Shown here: positions 59,378 through 64,000 of the stretch, one piece after another
Position numbering within the stretch: the stretch's first letter is position 1
Layout: each line of letters starts with the position of its first letter
Assembly: GCA_963932145.1 (NCBI GenBank)
Contig: OZ010613.1
Location: 36,586,573 to 36,650,572, forward strand
Source of the DNA: Acanthosepion lycidas
Lineage: Eukaryota; Mollusca; Cephalopoda; Sepiida; Sepiidae
Direction of reading: 5' to 3'
DNA: 64,000 nt
Notes under the pieces: generated by a model
What the model saw: the letters and a program-made list of their open reading frames with translations, nothing else
Databases searched by the model: none
What the model was told of the DNA's origin: nothing
Translations under genes and position numbers: made by a program

Positions 59378-60304
59378 CTGTGCTGTTCGATAAAAGTGAC
59401 ACCTTATCCTTTGAACTTAGCTCAACTTTTGTTTCATCAGAGAAGAGAACATTCTTCCAGTCTTCTACGGTGAAATTTTTGTAATAGTGAGCCCATTCAA
59501 GTCACATGGCTTTGCTTATTAGTGGCTTAAACCTTCCTGTACAAGATTTGTAGCCTTGTTCTAACAAGATTTGTAACCTTGTTCTAACGGACTGTTGAAG
59601 AGGCAAGACTAACACCTTGCTCTTCACTTAGACTGGCTGCAATTTCTTGGCTAGTTATAGTCCTATTCTTCACAACTTCTCTCTTGATTACCCTGCCAGT
59701 TCTATCATCAATCTTTTTCTTTCGTCCCCTTGTTTCCTTCATTGGAGCAGGAGTGGCATCATTATGTGCCCTAAACACTTGAGAGACAGTTGATTGTGAG
59801 GTTATAGCAATTTCTGCAATTTCTCTCGTAGACTTGCCTGCTTTTGAGAGGGCAATAATAGATGCCTTAAGTGGTTCTGATGCGTGTTTGTACCCTTTCA
59901 TTTGGTTAGTGACTTGAGTGGCTATTTCAAGCTGTTTTTATACTGTATGAGGCTTTCTGGAATATTCTTGGAATACTCTAGATTTAATTTAAGCTGTTCT
60001 AGAATTCTCTAGAATATTGTTCTGAGTGTATTGTAAAATAGTTTTCAATATTTTGTCAAAAGATCTTTACCAGTTTAATCACTAGAATGCGATATCTGAG
60101 TCACTTTTTTTGCACAGAGGTTTTCCCTGAATCTCATTTATATCCAAATTTGTAATTATCAATAGAATACCTTAGGGTGAATAAACTTTTTTCCTAGGGG
60201 TCTTTATATTAGTAAAATTAAAAATTATTTTAACCACAAAAACAATAGACAAAAATATTTTTAGTAAGAAAAATCAGGTGAGTCACTTTTATCAAACAGC
60301 ACTG
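59378..60304 (-). mobile_element. Tc1-type transposon, internally deleted, with TA duplication
   Basis: The left end 'ctgtgctgttcgataaaagt' 'gacacc' and the complement of the right end 'cagtgctgtttgataaaagt' 'gactca' are inverted repeats. TA at 59376-59377 and 60305-60306. At 927 bp it is shorter than an autonomous Tc1-like element (about 1.3-1.6 kb). It sits in a LINE whose uninterrupted relatives (54568-54588) show the pre-insertion sequence with a single TA. Confidence 0.85.
59415..59901 (-). pseudogene. Tc1-type transposase, N-terminal part to first catalytic Asp
   Basis: Open frame 59584-59901 starts MKGYKHASEPLKASIIALSK, with helix-turn-helix words (KSTREIAEIAITSQSTVSQV), the hinge GRKKKIDDRTGRVIKREV, and a second HTH (TITSQEIAASLSEEQGVSLA). 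Past a frame change, the minus strand continues with KPLISKAM...LEWAHYYKNF then VEDWKNVLFSDETKVEL near 59440. The Asp in FSDETK is the first catalytic residue. It then runs directly into the terminal repeat, so the second Asp and the Glu/Asp are deleted. Non-functional. Confidence 0.75.
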
Positions 60305-60740
60305 TATTTATAGAAAATACAGAGGAATATTACATCACAATGGTGAAAAAGTGACTGAAGAGGAGACGCCAGGCCAGGACTGCTAACATTATAGCCCATT
60401 CTCTGGATTATTTGTCAAAGATCTCAAGATATATAGCAGAAGCACCAGATCAGATATGACAGCAATATTCAACAAATGAAGGGTAAGATGGAATCTGGTA
60501 AGTAAATTGTCTGTCAAGACAGACACAATGAACCAACTTTCCTAACAGTAGACCTAGCAATTGAACCCAGATAATTGCTCAGATTCGTATCAATCAACAG
60601 CATGAGACTATGAAGGCATAATGAGTTTTTATGCTGGTGATTAGTATCAGCAATGGTAATGAAAAGAAAAAAATAGTTCTCTGATGAGTAAAATGATAGT
60701 TTCATTTTAAAGACATTAAATTTACAAGCCATTTCTTGCC
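60305..60740 (-). pseudogene. Jockey/CR1-like LINE, right part
   Basis: 'tttatagaaaatacagagga' resumes the LINE after the Tc1 element. The minus-strand frame 60514-60732 contains ACKFNVFKMKLSFYSSENYF and NLSNYLGSIARSTVRKVGSL, the last matching ...IARSAAKKFGSL at 54840. Confidence 0.6.
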
Positions 60741-60834
60741 CTAGTTGACAACAGATTGTATATCATTTTTTTTTAGATCAGCTGCCAGTTTTACTTCATT
60801 GGACCAATCAATCTTACGATTGAGATAGGATTGA

Positions 60835-60970
60835 AAATAATAAGAGTAGATAGATTCACCTATCATCTGGTTCACATACCTCTCCGGTCTTTTGAACAGG
60901 AGTAGATGTTTTTTTTCCTTGTTTTCTGTTTAGGATTGGGTTTCTGGTTCCTTCTAAAGTCTGCTTCAGG
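60835..60970 (+). repeat. LINE 3' tail module (complement)
   Basis: 'gtcttttgaacaggagtaga', 'tttctgtttaggattgggtt', 'ccttctaaagtctgcttcag'. Single copy of the 170-bp unit. Confidence 0.6.
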
Positions 60971-60999
60971 TCTGTACTCCTAATGCTCGTCATTTCTTA

Positions 61000-61550
61000 C
61001 ACTAATATAACTCCACATTGCAACCCTCTACATTGAGTGGCTCTTGGGCCTTGTATTGGGTGGACATTAATAAAAAGAAAAAAGATAGTTGCGTCATCAG
61101 CATAAATACAGAGTTGGGAACATCGTTGACAAAGTTAAGAAACAATGTAAGTACTGCTCTACAGCTACTTTCACTGAAAGGGATCAGACAAACTACAGTC
61201 CTTGGTTATGCCAGGCCTAACCTTCACCACTAGGATCCACCATGCCACTTACATTGTAAGAAACCACCCACATTCCCTCCATATTCCATCGGTGAGAAGT
61301 AAGTTCCACTCAAACAGCTTATTCCCATGAAACACTGCTCTGTGGAACCAACAACTAAAAGGATGTTCATCATCATCCCCCGATGAATCACTACAATCTT
61401 AACCTGTTTCAGTCTAGAGTGAACTGCTATCTTCCCCTCTTATTCATACGAAAACTGCCTCCTAACATGACCCTCTATCTTATTCCCACACCCCAGCCCA
61501 CCCTGGCCTTGTATAGGATGAACCTTACTGTAAAAACATTTAATAAAAAG
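61000..61550 (-). repeat. Dispersed repeat R2, minus sense (two ends)
   Basis: 'tggctcttgggccttgtatt' (61038) and 'accctggccttgtataggat' (61500) are R2 end modules; 'ggcctaaccttcaccactag' (61213), 'aagttccactcaaacagctt' (61300) and 'actacaatcttaacctgttt' (61389) are internal blocks in the order seen at 23220-23750. Confidence 0.5.
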
Positions 61551-62035
61551 AAAAGATCAAAGTATAGAGTGCTTTTCCTAACATTAATTTAAAAAGATCT
61601 AGAAGCTTGACCATTCAACACAACTTTCATTACATGATTTGCTAAGAAAGATTAGATCAAGTCAAATATTCAGCCAGAGACACTATAGCTCTTCTGTTTG
61701 GGAAGAAGGCCAGTATGCCATAACTGTCAACTACTTTTGAGATATCTAAGGCCACAGACCAGTTCTTATCTAAAGCTTGACAGACAAATTCAGTAATAAC
61801 TGTTAATACATTGGTGGTTGACCTAGAGGAGTGTAAGCGATGTTGTTTATTTGAAAGAAGGCAGTGAAGTGAGACACTTAATTAATTCAGAGTTGATTAG
61901 AGCTTCTGGTATACTTGTCAACATTTCATGCATATTTGGCTGTGATGCGTGTACCTGATATACCATTATCAAACTAGGTGTCATAATGGGTACATTGGTC
62001 TTTGTATATATAAGTATTAGTCAAACCAGTTGAAT
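61551..62035. other. Unassigned; possible LINE coding trace
   Basis: On the minus strand 61700-61880 contains LDISKVVDSYGILAFFPKQK-like residues (complement of 'gtcaactacttttgagatat'), typical of the RT block before the active site ('..DISKAFD-VWH..'), so this may be a decayed RT palm. Too broken to annotate as a gene. Confidence 0.35.
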
Positions 62036-62037
62036 GT

Positions 62038-62245
62038 GAAGGTAGTGTAATGGTTAATAGCACAGGAGGAGGATTTGGTGAGTCATTGGAAAAAGACAAT
62101 ATCTTCTCCCCATTTATGGATTAAATAGCATGTTAGACTGGGCTCTCTTGCCTTGGGTAACAGCCTGTCTAGGATAAGGAAAAACATATTCAAAACTGTA
62201 AGGGGAGGGGCAACAGGAAACCACTGTCTTTCTCAAGATGCCATG
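62038..62245 (+). mobile_element. tRNA-derived SINE (family A), diverged
   Basis: Head 'ggtagtgtaatggttaatag', body 'ccatttatggattaaatagc', 'gactgggctctcttgccttg' and 'ggcaacaggaaaccact'. B box poorly kept. Confidence 0.5.
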
Positions 62246-62409
62246 GTAAATCACAGATAAGAAATTTATTAATTTATTTTTTATTTGGCTTATTAAAACT
62301 CTGAAGGTTATATAAAAGGCAAAAAATATTTTAAAGCATACAAATAATTTTTTTCTTTTGTGAATAATATTGCATTAACAACTTTCTGGAGATAATAATT
62401 TTTCCAAAC

Positions 62410-62527
62410 ACACCTCAGCTTACCACGTTGAAACACTGGTTCTTGTACAACCACAAAAGTTAAGCAAAATCAAGCCTGGTCAGTACTTAGATGGGTGACC
62501 ACATGAGAATACGAAGTATTGTAAGCT
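62410..62527 (+). pseudogene. 5S rRNA-like sequence
   Basis: About 117 bases that follow animal 5S rRNA from start to end: 'cttaccacgttgaaacactg' (helix II region), 'aaagttaagcaaaatcaagc' (A-box region of the internal promoter), 'gtcagtacttagatgggtga' and 'ccacatgagaatac' (C-box region), ending 'gtattgtaagctt'. Differences from typical 5S are mostly C-to-T and G-to-A, as expected for a decayed, once CpG-bearing copy. Directly followed, without a gap, by a tRNA-like SINE head. Confidence 0.8.
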
Positions 62528-62665
62528 TGGATGTGGTGTAATGGATAACATCTCAAAATTGGAGATCCACTTCCAGTTGGGTCCATTATATTCACTTACA
62601 CAAATACCCTTGAGAAAGGTATGAAACTACCACTTCTCCCTCCCTAGCTCTGGGTTAAAATCAAT
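62528..62665 (+). mobile_element. tRNA-derived SINE (family A) fused to 5S-like head
   Basis: 'ggatgtggtgtaatggataa' begins at the first base after the 5S-like end. Then 'ccacttccagttgggtccat' (B-box region), 'acccttgagaaaggtatgaa' and 'cctccctagctctgggttaa'. Truncated after about 140 bases. Confidence 0.65.
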
Positions 62666-62804
62666 ATTATCTCCAGGAAACTTCTTACAATCCAAAAATA
62701 TTTTCTGGCTTTAAATAACCTGAAAAAGGTTGATGGGGCATAAAAAACAAAATCAATCAAAAAAACAAAAACAAAAAAAAACCCCAAAAAACAACAAAAA
62801 AACA

Positions 62805-62905
62805 AAACAAAAGACAAACACATCTTACTATTTAACCTATAGCTGAAAGGAGAAGAGATGGATTCCTATGGGGCCCAAGGGTATTTGCACATAAATAATA
62901 CTTTA
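62805..62905 (-). mobile_element. tRNA-derived SINE (family A), 3' fragment
   Basis: Minus-sense body: 'tactatttaacctatagctg', 'aaaggagaagagatggattc', 'caagggtatttgcacataaa'. Confidence 0.5.
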
Positions 62906-63205
62906 CTTTTAACCTGTAAAAATTTCATAGTTTTCCTATTCTAATTTTCTGATGTATAATTCTGATATTGCAATAACAATATCAATGCTGGATGTTATTT
63001 TAAGAAGTGGGTACAAATGAAAAGATTTCAAATTGACAACTTTTTCCATTTCACTGAAACAGCCATTAAACACTTCTATCTTTATTTCCTTTTATTTTCT
63101 CACTGAAACCAAGTAGTGTTTTCTCCTCTTTCTATGCAATCAAAACGAAATTGTCCATTATTTATAAGGTACTAACAGGTTGTGAAAACTAATGAAGAAA
63201 GGGAC
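62906..63205. other. Unassigned AT-rich sequence
   Basis: Nothing recognised. Confidence 0.3.
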
Positions 63206-63209
63206 AATC

Positions 63210-63345
63210 AGAATTATAATGGCTTAATGTTTTCTTTTACTCATATTCTTTCGCACTCTAAAGTGACTTGCATCTTGGTGACTTTATTGCCTTTCTTGGG
63301 GTGAAATGATTACCCCAAAAAAAAAAAAAAAAAAAAAAATGGAAG
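63210..63345 (+). repeat. LINE 3' end module (complement) with poly(A)
   Basis: 'gacttgcatcttggtgactt' and 'attgcctttcttggggtgaa' followed by 'atgattacccc' and a long A run (63317-63339). Confidence 0.6.
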
Positions 63346-63880
63346 TGAAACTCAACTGAAAAATAACAAGGAAAAGGTATTGTTGGAAAGCTATGATTCT
63401 CTAACTCTTGAAATGAAGAAATATGATATTAGGAAAAAAAGAGGTTTTATTTAAAAAGTAACATTGTGCTTTTAGGAAGAAGAGCAAAATCTAATTAGGA
63501 TCAATAAATTCTAGCCTGCTGTCCCAATAACAGTTCAAACTTTCAGGTGTCATCATCTGACTGCAATGTCTGCAGAGTTGATGGCAATGTCTAGAGAGTG
63601 TCAAATCAAATATTCAATAGCACTTTCTACAATAAGCTGGTGCCATGGCGAATATGAAACCAAACAGATAAGTAATCATTGCACCTGACAATGTTTCCAA
63701 GACTGTTCTTGCTGACCTCAAATTAATGGGTTCAAAACCAAACCATGACCATTTAAATCCTACAATGACATCCATTTAATCAAAGCTTTCCAGTTTCATT
63801 ACTAGTCATCTTGACCAAAGAACTATTGTTAGCTTCATCCAACATTAGATAAAGAAGAAATGAGGGTGATGCTGTACATG
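63346..63880. other. Unassigned sequence
   Basis: No gene motif. 'gaaagctatgattctctaac' (about 63387) faintly resembles the RTE-like end block. Confidence 0.3.

Positions 63881-63883
<3 letters not shown>

Positions 63884-63944
<61 letters not shown>
63884..63944. repeat. (TC)n-(TA)n microsatellite
   Basis: TC run then about 24 TA units. Confidence 0.95.
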
Positions 63945-63946
<2 letters not shown>

Positions 63947-64000
63947 TGTTTCATTAAAAATGACAGACAAGGTACTATGGTTAAGCTTTTTATTTAATTT
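63945..64000. mobile_element. Fold-back element, left half, cut by window end
   Basis: 'gcatgtttcattaaaaatga' and 'cagacaaggtactatggtta' match the left arm and loop of 34646-34763, again directly after a (TA)n run. Confidence 0.65.

Noticed and set aside
62410-62527. Functional 5S rRNA gene
   Set aside because: Many substitutions in conserved promoter positions and no T-run terminator right after the end; it runs straight into a SINE.

Overview
This is a eukaryotic, AT-rich, repeat-dominated window with no prokaryotic features: no operons, rRNA operon or dense ORFs. The mix suggests an animal genome, most likely a mollusc and plausibly an octopus or other cephalopod. That mix is long (TA)n, (CA)n and GAAA tracts, tRNA-derived SINEs, RTE- and jockey/CR1-like LINE tails, a Penelope-like element with a GIY-YIG domain, Helitrons, Tc1/mariner and hAT remnants. 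The species is an inference from repeat style and was not checked against any database. I could not recognise a single host exon; the window looks intergenic or intronic.

Layout. 0-7.5 kb: LINE scraps, a degenerate minisatellite, a hAT-type element with an 8-bp target duplication (3072-3883), a short hAT MITE (5967-6272), and an inverted pair of tRNA-derived SINEs, one interrupted by a GC-richer insert. 7515-11539: a Ty3/Gypsy-type LTR retrotransposon with two near-identical LTRs and a 5-bp target duplication. Its pol (part of RT, RNase H, integrase) is on the minus strand and its gag (SAM-like region, zinc knuckles) is on the plus strand. 12-19 kb: a decayed Penelope-like element split by a Helitron, a 42-bp-type minisatellite, and a maT-like transposon fragment abutting a second Helitron. 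19-34 kb: SINE and LINE fragments, an 18-copy 24-bp minisatellite, two TA-duplicating MITEs and a large purine tract. 34-40.5 kb: a cluster of (TA)n arrays holding fold-back elements, an LTR-like block, two hAT transposase tails, a LINE C-terminus and a second maT-like transposon. 41-47 kb: a CA/GGAAAGG composite array and a 0.9-kb purine tract. 48-64 kb: a copied 200-bp patch inside a tandem repeat, duplicated SINE blocks, jockey-like LINE 3' ends (one carrying a Tc1 element), a ten-copy ~186-bp array derived from a LINE tail, and a 5S rRNA-like sequence fused to a tRNA-derived SINE.

The most unusual object is the opposed gag/pol LTR element. PBS and polypurine tract both say that the element as a whole reads on the minus strand, so the gag block appears to have been inverted and the protease plus RT palm lost, while LTRs and target duplication stayed intact. 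This is best read as a rearranged, recently inserted copy rather than a new ambisense genome, but it deserves a search for sister copies. Long uninterrupted ORFs made of Phe/Leu/Ser, Ile/Tyr or Cys/Val repeats are translations of microsatellites and are not annotated as genes.
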